Program-made: the position numbers and the translations under genes
Notes under the pieces: generated by a model
What the model saw: the letters and a program-made list of their open reading frames with translations, nothing else
Databases searched by the model: none
What the model was told of the DNA's origin: nothing
From: a virus
DNA: 23,273 bases
Virus record (IMG/VR): IMGVR_UViG_3300048928_000634
Location: 1-23,273 of that record
Strand: one strand, 5' to 3'
Shown: positions 8,038 through 15,144 of the stretch, in pieces
Position numbering within the stretch: position 1 is the stretch's first letter
Layout: each line of letters starts with the position of its first letter

Positions 8038-8479
8038 GCTGTCAGCATTTGATACCCGTCTCGCCGGGCTGATTGCGGCACTCTCACCGCAAAGCCGGAA
8101 GGTGATGGCAGCGACCATTGCGAAGCGTCTGCGCAAACATCAGCAGCAGCGCATTAAGCAGCAGATCACGCCGGAGGGGCAACCCTTCACGCCGCGCCGC
8201 CCGCAGTCTCTAAGAGCAAAGAAAGGCCGCATTAAGCGGGAGATGTTCGCCAAGCTGCGCACGGCCAAATACATGAAGGCCAAAGGCACCACTGACGACG
8301 CGGTGGTGGAATTCACCGGTCAGGTTCAGCGCATGGCGAAGGTGCATCAGTACGGGCTGCGGGATCGCCCGTCCGTCCGTGCAAAGGAAATGCAATATCC
8401 GGCGCGCCCGTTGTTGGGGCTGGACGCGGAAGATATGAAGATTGTTGAGGAGGAGTTGATGAATATGCTAACAAGTTAA
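8030..8479 (+). CDS. S: Tail completion protein gpS
   Basis: This 149-residue protein matches P2 gpS (150 residues), the tail completion/neck protein family related to phage virion morphogenesis proteins. Typical blocks are RLAGLIAALSPQSRKVMAATIAKRLR in part, RIKREMFAKLRTAKY, KVHQYGLRDRPSVRAKEMQYPARPLLG, and an acidic end. It starts within the end of R (8-base overlap). It is the last gene of the O-to-S operon; the AT-rich accessory block begins directly after its TAA. Confidence 0.95.
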   Translation: MSELSAFDTRLAGLIAALSPQSRKVMAATIAKRLRKHQQQRIKQQITPEGQPFTPRRPQSLRAKKGRIKREMFAKLRTAKYMKAKGTTDDAVVEFTGQVQRMAKVHQYGLRDRPSVRAKEMQYPARPLLGLDAEDMKIVEEELMNMLTS

Positions 8480-8507
8480 CTTATCGCGAAAATTATCGTT
8501 TAACCCG

Positions 8508-8536
8508 TTGACATTGGAGGTAAAGATCCAGATTCT
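8508..8536 (+). promoter_or_regulatory. Possible private promoter of the DUF4062 gene
   Basis: A perfect -35 hexamer TTGACA lies at 8508-8513. A weak -10 candidate GATTCT lies 17 bases further on (8531-8536). An alternative -10, TACAAT, lies at 8552-8557 but without a good -35; it would leave a very short leader, which would fit the poor ribosome site of the gene. The location in the S-V gap, outside the late gene order, is where a moron promoter would sit. This is sequence resemblance only. Confidence 0.35.
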
Positions 8537-8569
8537 GTTTTAATAATTTCCTACAATCGGCCATTCTTG

Positions 8570-9517
8570 ATGAAGAAAAAATTACAAGTTTTCGTTTCCT
8601 CAACATTTAAAGATCTTAAAGAGGAGAGGCAAGCGGCGGTTAGCGCTATATTAATGTTAGGTCATATTCCTGCGGGTATGGAGCTGTTTACAGCAAATGA
8701 TAAAAGTCAGTGGGAAACCATTGAACGATGGATTGATGAGTCTGATGTTTATATCCTTATTCTAGGTGGCAGATATGGGAGTATTGATGAGGCCACTGGG
8801 AAAAGTTATACAGAAAAAGAATTTGATTACGCGGTTAAAAAGAAAAAACCTTTATTTTCAATAGATATAAACGAAAAGGCTTTAAATGAAAAAATACAAA
8901 AACTAGGAGCAGATGTTATTGAGCTTGAACATCAAAAAGAACTTAAAGCTTTTAGAGCAAAAGTACATAAAAAAATGATTTCGTTTTATGACGATATCAA
9001 AGATATCCAGCTCGCCATCATGAAAAGTCTCCCTCCAATTGAATCTCGTAATGATATATCAGGGTGGATTTCAGGTGCTGAAGTGCCAGACACCGAGCCT
9101 TTGATTAACAAAATCACCTCTCTCATTGCTGAGAACGATAAACTCAAAAAAGAAAACTCTAAGCTATTAGGGTTACAAGGTAAGCAAACAGCCAATAAGA
9201 GTGAACACGCAGAAACTTTCGAAAAACTCTCAAAAATAAAAATTAAAGTGCCAGATATAATAACTAAAAAAGGAGAGGTGGAATATACTTTACTAGATGT
9301 TTTTCATTCTATTTGGAACCTGCTCATTGAGGGAGTAACAAATCAAAGAGGAACTTCTGAGGAGAACAGTTTCATTTTTTATAACGTTTGCCCTCAATTA
9401 CAAATCTACGGGATTGTAATTAATGAAAAAGTTCAGAAAGTAGCATGGACTCGTTACACATTGACCAATAAAGGTCAGCAATTTGTTGCCTACCTTAACG
9501 ATAAAATACTCAAGTAA
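8570..9517 (+). CDS. DUF4062 (TIR-like) domain accessory protein; candidate moron/defence gene
   Basis: This 315-residue protein is not part of the P2 core. Residues 4-95 are a DUF4062 domain, seen as LQVFVSSTFKDLKEER (5-20), GMELF (36-40), the Asp-led strand DVYILILGGRYGS (59-71) and SYTEKEFDYA (79-88). DUF4062 is a TIR-like alpha/beta domain found at the N terminus of many STAND and signalling proteins. A coiled coil follows (about 178-205), then a C-terminal region (222-315) ending with a winged-helix-like YTLTNKGQQFVAYL. No NTPase, nuclease or membrane segment is visible. The gene is markedly AT-rich with AAA, ATA and AGA codons, unlike its GC-rich neighbours. It sits between S and V, where P2 carries orf30. 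The ATG at 8570 lacks a good ribosome site; a TTG at 8567 is also possible. A role in phage exclusion is inference only. Confidence 0.9.
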   Translation: MKKKLQVFVSSTFKDLKEERQAAVSAILMLGHIPAGMELFTANDKSQWETIERWIDESDVYILILGGRYGSIDEATGKSYTEKEFDYAVKKKKPLFSIDINEKALNEKIQKLGADVIELEHQKELKAFRAKVHKKMISFYDDIKDIQLAIMKSLPPIESRNDISGWISGAEVPDTEPLINKITSLIAENDKLKKENSKLLGLQGKQTANKSEHAETFEKLSKIKIKVPDIITKKGEVEYTLLDVFHSIWNLLIEGVTNQRGTSEENSFIFYNVCPQLQIYGIVINEKVQKVAWTRYTLTNKGQQFVAYLNDKILK

Positions 9518-9534
9518 ATCTTCCCTTCAAGGGT

Positions 9535-9555
9535 GTTGTACCAACGATAGCCAAC
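9535..9555 (+). promoter_or_regulatory. Candidate Ogr-binding box for the V operon late promoter
   Basis: The sequence is GTTGT-ACCAACGATAG-CCAAC, the same 21-bp arrangement as the P/O and FI boxes, and it shares GTTGTRCC with both. It lies after the DUF4062 stop and 46 bases before V, so the accessory gene was inserted upstream of an intact late-promoter element. The known P2 PV promoter is in this interval. An activator box centred at -55 would place the transcript start almost at the V start codon. Confidence 0.5.
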
Positions 9556-9569
9556 CCGCCTCAAATTGT

Positions 9570-9599
9570 ATGCCGCCTGACAGGGCGGCATTCTTTTAT
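9570..9599 (+). terminator. Hairpin terminator before V
   Basis: The 8-bp perfect stem ATGCCGCC (9570-9577)/GGCGGCAT (9584-9591) has a 6-base loop and is followed by TCTTTT. It would end transcripts from the O-S operon and the DUF4062 gene. It lies between the candidate late box and the V start codon, so a V transcript must begin after it or read through it. Confidence 0.65.
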
Positions 9600-9601
9600 C
9601 C

Positions 9602-10243
9602 ATGAATAAATCCATCCCCAACAACGACATTCCGCGCCTGCTGCGCAATCTGATCCGCATTGGCACCGTTGCCGAGGTGGATTTAGTTGCGGGCACCTGT
9701 CGCGTGAACACCGGCGGCAACGTCACCGACTGGCTGCACTGGCTGACCTCCCGCGCAGGGCGCTCGCGTTCCTGGTGGGCACCGTCTACCGGTGAGCAGG
9801 TTTTATTGTTTTGCCTGGGCGGTGAGCTGGATACCGCCTTTGTGATGCCGGGCGTTTTCTCTGATGAATTCCCTGCACCGTCGGCGTCAGCTGAAGCCGT
9901 ACACGTCACTTTCCCTGACGGCGCGGTGATCGAGTATGAACCCAAAACCGGCGCACTGCTGGCAACCGGTATCAAGTCCGCCACGGTAAACGCGTCGGAT
10001 AAGGTGGCAGTCACTGCCCCGCTGATCACCTGCACGGCGAAAACCCGCATCACCCTCGACGCGCCGGAGGTGGTCTGCACCCACAAGCTCACCACGGGCA
10101 GTCTGGAGGTGAAACAAGGCGGCACGATGACCGGAAATCTCACCCATTCCGGCGGCAGCCTGACATCAAACGGGGTTGTTGTGCATACCCATAAACACGG
10201 CGGCGTCCAGACGGGCGGCGGTCAGACGCAGGTGCCTTCATGA
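9602..10243 (+). CDS. V: Baseplate spike protein gpV
   Basis: This 213-residue protein (P2 gpV is 211) forms the trimeric needle at the baseplate centre that pierces the outer membrane. Residues 12-95 are an OB-fold domain (TDWLHWLTSRAGRSRSWWAPSTGEQVL in part, then GGELDTAFVMPG). A triple-stranded beta-helix shaft follows, and the tip contains VHTHKHGG. In P2 gpV the histidines of this H-x-H motif bind an iron ion at the apex; H195 and H197 are present here. The ATG at 9602 matches P2 but has no clear ribosome site. The gene overlaps W by 4 bases (ATGA). Confidence 0.96.
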   Translation: MNKSIPNNDIPRLLRNLIRIGTVAEVDLVAGTCRVNTGGNVTDWLHWLTSRAGRSRSWWAPSTGEQVLLFCLGGELDTAFVMPGVFSDEFPAPSASAEAVHVTFPDGAVIEYEPKTGALLATGIKSATVNASDKVAVTAPLITCTAKTRITLDAPEVVCTHKLTTGSLEVKQGGTMTGNLTHSGGSLTSNGVVVHTHKHGGVQTGGGQTQVPS

Positions 10244-10590
10244 CCAATGCTAAATACATCGGCCTGGCTCGCGACACGGGGCGCAGCGTCGAAGACCTGG
10301 CACACATTCAGCAGTCGGTCAGCGACATTTTGCGCACGCCCGTCGGTTCCCGCGTCATGCGCCGCGACTATGGTTCACTGCTATCGATGCTGACTGACCG
10401 CCCGCAGAATGCGGCGCTGCGCCTGCAAATTATGGCGGCCTGTTACAGCGCAATCCTCAAGTGGGAGCCACGCGTCAGCCTGACCGGCATCACCTTTGAA
10501 ACGACGTTCGACGGGAAAGCCGTGGTTGAACTCACCGGCACCCGCAAAGACACCTCTGCCGCCATTTCCTTAACCCTACCCGTGAGCTGA
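10240..10590 (+). CDS. W: Baseplate wedge protein gpW (gp25-like)
   Basis: This 116-residue protein is of the GPW/gp25 family (P2 gpW is 115), the small baseplate wedge subunit that binds the sheath base and starts its assembly. Diagnostic features are SVSDILRTPVGSRVMRRDYGS at residues 23-43 in part and MAACYSAILKWEPRV. Translation is coupled to V through the ATGA overlap. J follows after 3 bases. Confidence 0.96.
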   Translation: MTNAKYIGLARDTGRSVEDLAHIQQSVSDILRTPVGSRVMRRDYGSLLSMLTDRPQNAALRLQIMAACYSAILKWEPRVSLTGITFETTFDGKAVVELTGTRKDTSAAISLTLPVS

Positions 10591-10593
10591 ATT

Positions 10594-11502
10594 ATGGCAA
10601 CTATCGACCTGAGCCAGTTACCCGCCCCCGACGTGGTGGAGGTGCTGGATTACGAAATCCTCCTGGCAGAACGTAAAGCCACGCTGGTCTCCTTGTATCC
10701 CGAAGACCAGCAGGCCGCCATCGCCCGCACGCTGACCCTGGAGTCCGAGCCGATTGTCAAACTGCTGGAGGAGAACGCTTACCGCGAAGTGATCCTGCGT
10801 CAGCGGGTTAACGAGGCGGCGCAGGCGGTAATGCTGGCCTATGCCACCGGCACAGATCTGGACAATATCGCCGCCACGTTCAGCGTGGAGCGCCTGACCA
10901 TCACGCCTGCGGATACGGTCAGCGTGCCTGCCGTGGCGGCGGTGATGGAAAGCGATGCGGATTTGCGTATCCGTGCGCAGCAGGCGTTTGAAGGGCTGAG
11001 TGTAGCCGGTCCGGTTGGCTCTTATGAGTATCACGGGCGCTCGGCTGACGGGCGGGTGGCGGATATTTCGGTGATCAGTCCGTCGCCTGCCTGCGTGACG
11101 ATTTCCGTGCTGGCACAGACCGGCAACGGCACCGCGCCCGCCGACCTGCTGGCGAAAGTTCAGGCCGCGCTCAACGATGAAAACGTGCGCCCCGTCGCTG
11201 ACCGCGTGACCGTCCAGTCAGCAACCGTCGTGAATTACACCATTGATGCCGTGCTGTATCTGTTTCCGGGTCCCGAAGCCGAACCCATCCGCGAAGCCGC
11301 TGAAGCGAAACTTATCGCCTACACCACCGCGCAGCACCGCTTAGGCCGCGACATCCGGCTGTCGGCCATTTATGCCGCGCTGCACGTTGAAGGCGTGCAG
11401 CGGGTGGAGCTGAAAAGTCCCGCCGCTGACATCGGGCTGGATAAAACGCAGGCGTCATTCTGCACCGCGTACACCCTGAAAGTGGGCGGCTACGATGAGT
11501 GA
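10594..11502 (+). CDS. J: Baseplate wedge protein gpJ
   Basis: This 302-residue protein (P2 gpJ is 302) is a baseplate J-like wedge subunit that forms the outer baseplate ring with W and I. It starts MATIDLSQLPAPDVVEVLDY and contains LREN-type helices followed by LAYATGTDLDNIAATF. The C-terminal half has the VGSYEYHGRSADGRVADISV and RLGRDIRLSAIYAALHVEGV blocks typical of the family. It overlaps I by 8 bases, matching the compact V-W-J-I order of P2. Confidence 0.96.
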   Translation: MATIDLSQLPAPDVVEVLDYEILLAERKATLVSLYPEDQQAAIARTLTLESEPIVKLLEENAYREVILRQRVNEAAQAVMLAYATGTDLDNIAATFSVERLTITPADTVSVPAVAAVMESDADLRIRAQQAFEGLSVAGPVGSYEYHGRSADGRVADISVISPSPACVTISVLAQTGNGTAPADLLAKVQAALNDENVRPVADRVTVQSATVVNYTIDAVLYLFPGPEAEPIREAAEAKLIAYTTAQHRLGRDIRLSAIYAALHVEGVQRVELKSPAADIGLDKTQASFCTAYTLKVGGYDE

Positions 11503-12022
11503 TCGCCTGCTGCCCGTCGGTTCATCAGCGCTGGAGGTAGCCGCCGCCGACGCCTGCGCCGCGCTTGAAAACGTGCCGGTACCGCTGCGGCAGCTCTGGG
11601 ATCCGCTGGCCTGTCCGGTGAAGTTCTTGCCCTATCTGGCCTGGGCGTTGTCGGTTGACCGCTGGGATGAACACTGGCCGATTGCCACTAAGCGGCGCGT
11701 CATTCAGTCGGCCTGGTTCATTCACTGCCATAAGGGAACCATTGGTGCCATCCGGCGCGTAGTGGAGCCGCTCGGCTACCTGATCAATGTGACCGAGTGG
11801 TGGGAAACGAATGACGAACCGGGGACGTTTCGCCTGGACATCGGCGTGCTGGAAACCGGCATCACCGAAGACATGTATTTGGAGATGGAGCGGCTGATTG
11901 CCGACGCCAAACCGGCCAGCCGCCATCTGATTGGCCTGACCATCACCCAGGATATCAAAGGCGACGTTTACACCGGCGCGGCGCACTGCCTGGGCGAACT
12001 GCTGACCGTTTACCCCGCATAA
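11495..12022 (+). CDS. I: Baseplate/tail protein gpI
   Basis: This 175-residue protein (P2 gpI is 176) is a baseplate component that connects the tail fibres. The opening LLPVGSSALEVAAADACAAL and the conserved PYLAWALSVDRWDEHWP (about residues 46-62) identify the family. Its C-terminal part contains ASRHLIGLTI, also conserved. It overlaps J by 8 bases and is followed after 9 bases by H with an AGAGGA ribosome site. Confidence 0.95.
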   Translation: MSDRLLPVGSSALEVAAADACAALENVPVPLRQLWDPLACPVKFLPYLAWALSVDRWDEHWPIATKRRVIQSAWFIHCHKGTIGAIRRVVEPLGYLINVTEWWETNDEPGTFRLDIGVLETGITEDMYLEMERLIADAKPASRHLIGLTITQDIKGDVYTGAAHCLGELLTVYPA

Positions 12023-12031
12023 GAGGACGTT

Positions 12032-14548
12032 ATGAGCACATTTAAATCCGTTGTCACCACGCTAGGACAGTCGCGCATTGCGGCCGCCATTGCGGCGGGG
12101 ACTGACATCAACATCACGCAGCTTGCCGTCGGTGACGGCAACGGCAAGGCGACCACGCCGGTTGCTTCACAGACTAAGCTGGTCAAAGAGGTGTACCGCA
12201 CGCCGCTCAACTCCTTAAAGCTCGACCCGACTCATGGCAACTGGGTCATTGCCGAGGCGGTGATTTCTGCGAGCGTTGGCGGTTTCTGGATGCGTGAAAT
12301 GGGTCTGTTTGCCGACGACGGCACGCTGATTGCCGTCTGTAATATGGCGGACACCTACAAACCGACCCTGGCGGAAGGGTCAGGCCGCACGCAGACGTTA
12401 CGTATGGTGATTGCGGTCAGCAACACCGAGGCCATCAGCCTGCTGATCGACGACTCGGTGATTATGGCCACCGAGCAGTATGTGAATGACCTGCTGGCCG
12501 CACATGAAAAATCTCGCAACCACCCCGACGGCACGCTGACGGCAAAAGGTTTTGTCCAGTTGAGCAGCTCGGTCAGCAGTACCAGCGAGGCGCTGGCCGC
12601 CACGCCGAAAGCGGTGAAGGCCGCCAACGACAATGCCAACACCCGCGTACCGTCCACCCGCAAGGTGAACAATAAAGCGCTGAGCGCTGACATTACCCTG
12701 ACGGCGGCAGATGTGGGGGCGCTGCCTGTCGCGTCCGCCGTTCTCGGCACCGCCAATATCAATACGTTTAATCTGGCAAAAATCGGGGTTTACGTGCAGA
12801 GCACCGGCGCGAATGCCACCGTCGCCAATGGCTATCCTGCAGGCTCCCAGGCGGCGGGCGTGCTGGAGGTGATCCCCGCGTCCTGGACGGGCGGCGTACT
12901 GCAGCGTTACACCGTGCAAAATACCGGCATGGTGTGGACGCGTGCGCTCAATGCTTCCTGGAATGGCACGGACGGACCCTGGCGTGACTGGGTGCAGGCC
13001 AGCGCGGTGAATTCCGTCACGGTGCCGTCGGCCATCCTGACAACCACGGATATTAATACCCTGGGCTTTGCCAGCGGAGCCGGAAGTGCCGCCCTGTACG
13101 CGCAGCCTAAAAATGCCAACGCCACGGCGGCGTTGCACTATCCGCAAGGCATTGCAGGCACGCTGTACGTCACGCCAAGCGCCTACGGCTGTCAGCAGAT
13201 GTACGTCACGTTCACCGGCAATATCTGGAATCGCGGGTTGTCCGCTGACTGGAACGGCGTGGATGGTCCCTGGAAAGAGTGGGTGCCGACGTACAGCGCG
13301 AATAACAAACCCACCGCCGCCGACGTAGGCGCGTGGACGGCCGCGCAAAGTGCCGCCAGTGAAAAGGCGCTGGCGGATGAGGTGGCGACGGCCTTTAAAA
13401 TCCGCGCCAATTTAACCGCGACGGACTCGCCAAACGCGCTGCATGGCACGGCCATGTTCGGGCATTACGGCGTGCCCGGTGCCGCCGCCGCGACCACGGA
13501 CAAAGGCTATCCGATGAACGGGTTTGTCGGCGTGATTTTCGTGACCTGGGGACCGAATGCGACGCAGCAGATTGCCTTTAACAATAACGGACGACAGTTT
13601 ACCCGTGGCGCGTCGGGGGCGTGGAACGGCGTCGATGGTCCGTGGACTAACTGGAATGAAATTTACTGCCAGGCCAACAAGCCGACACCGGCAGACGTCG
13701 GCGCATTACCGGCAGGCGGGACGGCCGTCGCGGCGATTAAACTCGCCACCGCCCGCAAAATTGCCGGTGTGGCATTTGATGGCACCCAAGATATCAACCT
13801 TAGCGCGGCAAACGTGGGAGCACTTCCTGCCGCTGGCACCGCCGTTGCCGCGACCAAGCTCGCAACCTCCCGCAAGATTGCCGGTGTGGCGTTCGATGGC
13901 ACCCAGGATATCGGGCTGAATGCCGATAATGTGGGCGCATTTCCCCGCGCGGGCGGTGATGTGAACGGTCGCGTCACGGCGAATTATCTCCGGGCGATAA
14001 CCATCCCGCACCCTGGCGACGGGCAAGGGACCTATTTAGGCTGGAACGAAAGCGGCGGCCAGGGCGAATCCGACTTTGTGAACAACCGGGGTGGCGGCGT
14101 AGGGGGCTTTCTTTTCCGCACCGTAAATCAGGCGAATTCCGTACAAACGGGCTTTGTCAGATTTACCGGCACCGGTGACCTGGCGACACAGGGGAGTATT
14201 TCCGCCGAAGGTGGCGGGATTTATGAGATGGGGCAGCGCGTTTTCAGCCCCAATAACCGGCAGCCGGTCAATTCCAATACCGCCAATCTCGGCGGCGGCT
14301 GGTGGCGATGCGGTGACACGGGAATGATTAAGCAGTGGGGCGTCCTCAACAAAGGGAGTCGAGGCTGGTCAACGGTGAATTTCCCCATTCCCTTCCCGAG
14401 CACCTGCGTCAACGTTCAGGTGACCGCCATCAATGGCGGCGGCGGGACGTTCAATGACAACTTTGGTACGGCACAAATTATCAATAACATCGGTTTCACC
14501 TGCGGCCAGGACAGCGGCGGCAGCTACTGGGAAGCCACCGGCTGGTAA
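12032..14548 (+). CDS. H: Tail fibre protein gpH
   Basis: This 838-residue fibre protein binds the host receptor and is longer than P2 gpH (669). The N-terminal 150 residues or so match the P2-type tail-collar fibre domain (STFKSVVTTLGQSRIAAAIA, VGGFWMREMGLFADDGTLIA) that joins the baseplate. The middle is repetitive: three pyocin-knob-like modules at about residues 244-327, 342-420 and 470-544, each ending in a NASWNGTDGPWRDW-type motif. Several [DN]VGA[LFW]P linkers follow, with two 39-residue tandem repeats at 554-631. The C-terminal 90 residues (GGWWRCGDTGMIKQWG to YWEATGW) resemble gp53-like receptor-binding tips. This part is expected to vary with host range. Confidence 0.95.
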   Translation: MSTFKSVVTTLGQSRIAAAIAAGTDINITQLAVGDGNGKATTPVASQTKLVKEVYRTPLNSLKLDPTHGNWVIAEAVISASVGGFWMREMGLFADDGTLIAVCNMADTYKPTLAEGSGRTQTLRMVIAVSNTEAISLLIDDSVIMATEQYVNDLLAAHEKSRNHPDGTLTAKGFVQLSSSVSSTSEALAATPKAVKAANDNANTRVPSTRKVNNKALSADITLTAADVGALPVASAVLGTANINTFNLAKIGVYVQSTGANATVANGYPAGSQAAGVLEVIPASWTGGVLQRYTVQNTGMVWTRALNASWNGTDGPWRDWVQASAVNSVTVPSAILTTTDINTLGFASGAGSAALYAQPKNANATAALHYPQGIAGTLYVTPSAYGCQQMYVTFTGNIWNRGLSADWNGVDGPWKEWVPTYSANNKPTAADVGAWTAAQSAASEKALADEVATAFKIRANLTATDSPNALHGTAMFGHYGVPGAAAATTDKGYPMNGFVGVIFVTWGPNATQQIAFNNNGRQFTRGASGAWNGVDGPWTNWNEIYCQANKPTPADVGALPAGGTAVAAIKLATARKIAGVAFDGTQDINLSAANVGALPAAGTAVAATKLATSRKIAGVAFDGTQDIGLNADNVGAFPRAGGDVNGRVTANYLRAITIPHPGDGQGTYLGWNESGGQGESDFVNNRGGGVGGFLFRTVNQANSVQTGFVRFTGTGDLATQGSISAEGGGIYEMGQRVFSPNNRQPVNSNTANLGGGWWRCGDTGMIKQWGVLNKGSRGWSTVNFPIPFPSTCVNVQVTAINGGGGTFNDNFGTAQIINNIGFTCGQDSGGSYWEATGW
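13691..13924 (+). repeat. 117-bp tandem repeat inside the tail fibre gene
   Basis: Two tandem 117-bp units (13691-13807 and 13808-13924) each encode 39 residues: a VGA-[LF]-P linker, a T/V-rich segment, then KLAT(A/S)RKIAGVAFDGTQDI. A third partial copy of the linker starts at 13925. The reading frame is kept, so copy number changes would lengthen or shorten the fibre shaft. The units differ mostly at synonymous positions, so the duplication is not recent. Confidence 0.8.
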
Positions 14549-14554
14549 GGGAAA

Positions 14555-15013
14555 ATGATGAGCAACTATTACAGCGCAGTCACCTCAAGTCTTTATGTTT
14601 ACAGCCCGCTCACCAACGGTTTTTATCCGCGTGAACTGCGGGACGTGTACGACGATGCCGGAAGCTGGCCGGATGATGGCATTGCGGTCAGCGATGTTGT
14701 TTATCGTGAATATCAAACCCTTCCGCCGCCGGAGGGGAAAATGCGGGTTGCGGGCACTGACGGTCTGCCCGCCTGGGGAGATGTTCCGCCGCCGACGGTT
14801 GAAGAACGCAAGGCCGAAGCCGTCACGGCCTTGTCCGTGCTGATGGCAAAGGCAAACGCGACTATTGCGCCTTTGCAGGATGCCGTCGATATTGACGATG
14901 CCACGGAGGCGGAACGGGCAAGACTGACCGCCTGGAAAAAATACCGCGTTGCCCTTAACCGGCTGGATTTGTCTGCCGCGCCGGATATTACCTGGCCTGA
15001 AATCCCCGCCTAA
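14555..15013 (+). CDS. G: Tail fibre assembly protein gpG (Tfa family)
   Basis: This 152-residue protein is a tail fibre assembly chaperone (Tfa/caudovirales TAP family; P2 gpG is 175), needed for correct folding or trimerisation of gpH. The N-terminal part has the family pattern [26 protein letters not shown] in part, and the C-terminal part ends with [25 protein letters not shown], the classic Tfa ending. AAGGGA precedes the tandem ATGs at 14555 and 14558, so the exact start is uncertain by one codon. It ends the V-G operon; a terminator follows at once. Confidence 0.94.
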   Translation: MMSNYYSAVTSSLYVYSPLTNGFYPRELRDVYDDAGSWPDDGIAVSDVVYREYQTLPPPEGKMRVAGTDGLPAWGDVPPPTVEERKAEAVTALSVLMAKANATIAPLQDAVDIDDATEAERARLTAWKKYRVALNRLDLSAAPDITWPEIPA

Positions 15014-15016
15014 CCG

Positions 15017-15043
15017 AAGCCCCGAAGAGGGGCTTTGTTTTTT
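15017..15043 (+). terminator. Rho-independent terminator after G
   Basis: The 7-bp stem AAGCCCC (15017-15023)/GGGGCTT (15029-15035) has the loop GAAGA and is followed by TGTTTTTT. It lies directly after the G stop and closes the V-G operon before the FI promoter region. P2 places the accessory gene Z/fun in this G-FI interval; here there is none. Confidence 0.88.
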
Positions 15044-15052
15044 CCCTTCCCC

Positions 15053-15073
15053 GTTGTGCCGTTCCCCACACAC
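15053..15073 (+). promoter_or_regulatory. Candidate Ogr-binding box for the FI operon late promoter
   Basis: The sequence is GTTGT-GCCGTTCCCCA-CACAC. It contains an exact TGT-N12-ACA (15055-15072), the known P2 late activator consensus. A GATGAT hexamer at 15107-15112 lies at the right distance to be the -10 if the box is centred at -55, giving a transcript start near 15119 and a 26-base leader to FI. This is the best-supported of the three boxes. Confidence 0.65.
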
Positions 15074-15144
15074 CGCGCCCGCCGTGCCTGCGTCGATACA
15101 ACACGCGATGATTGATTGGCTTATTAATCACAGGAAAAAACACC

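Noticed and set aside
8516-8542. GGAGG ribosome-site-like sequence before the DUF4062 gene
   Set aside because: No ATG, GTG or TTG follows at a usable distance in the DUF4062 frame, and the next frame gives only a few codons.
12398-13348. Long minus-strand frame of 316 codons inside the tail fibre gene
   Set aside because: It is a shadow of H caused by GC-rich codon structure, with His/Arg/Gly-rich low-quality composition.
12750-13930. Repeats in the tail fibre considered as a CRISPR-like array
   Set aside because: The repeats are in-frame coding modules of 117 bp and longer with similar sequence throughout; there are no short identical repeats with unique spacers.
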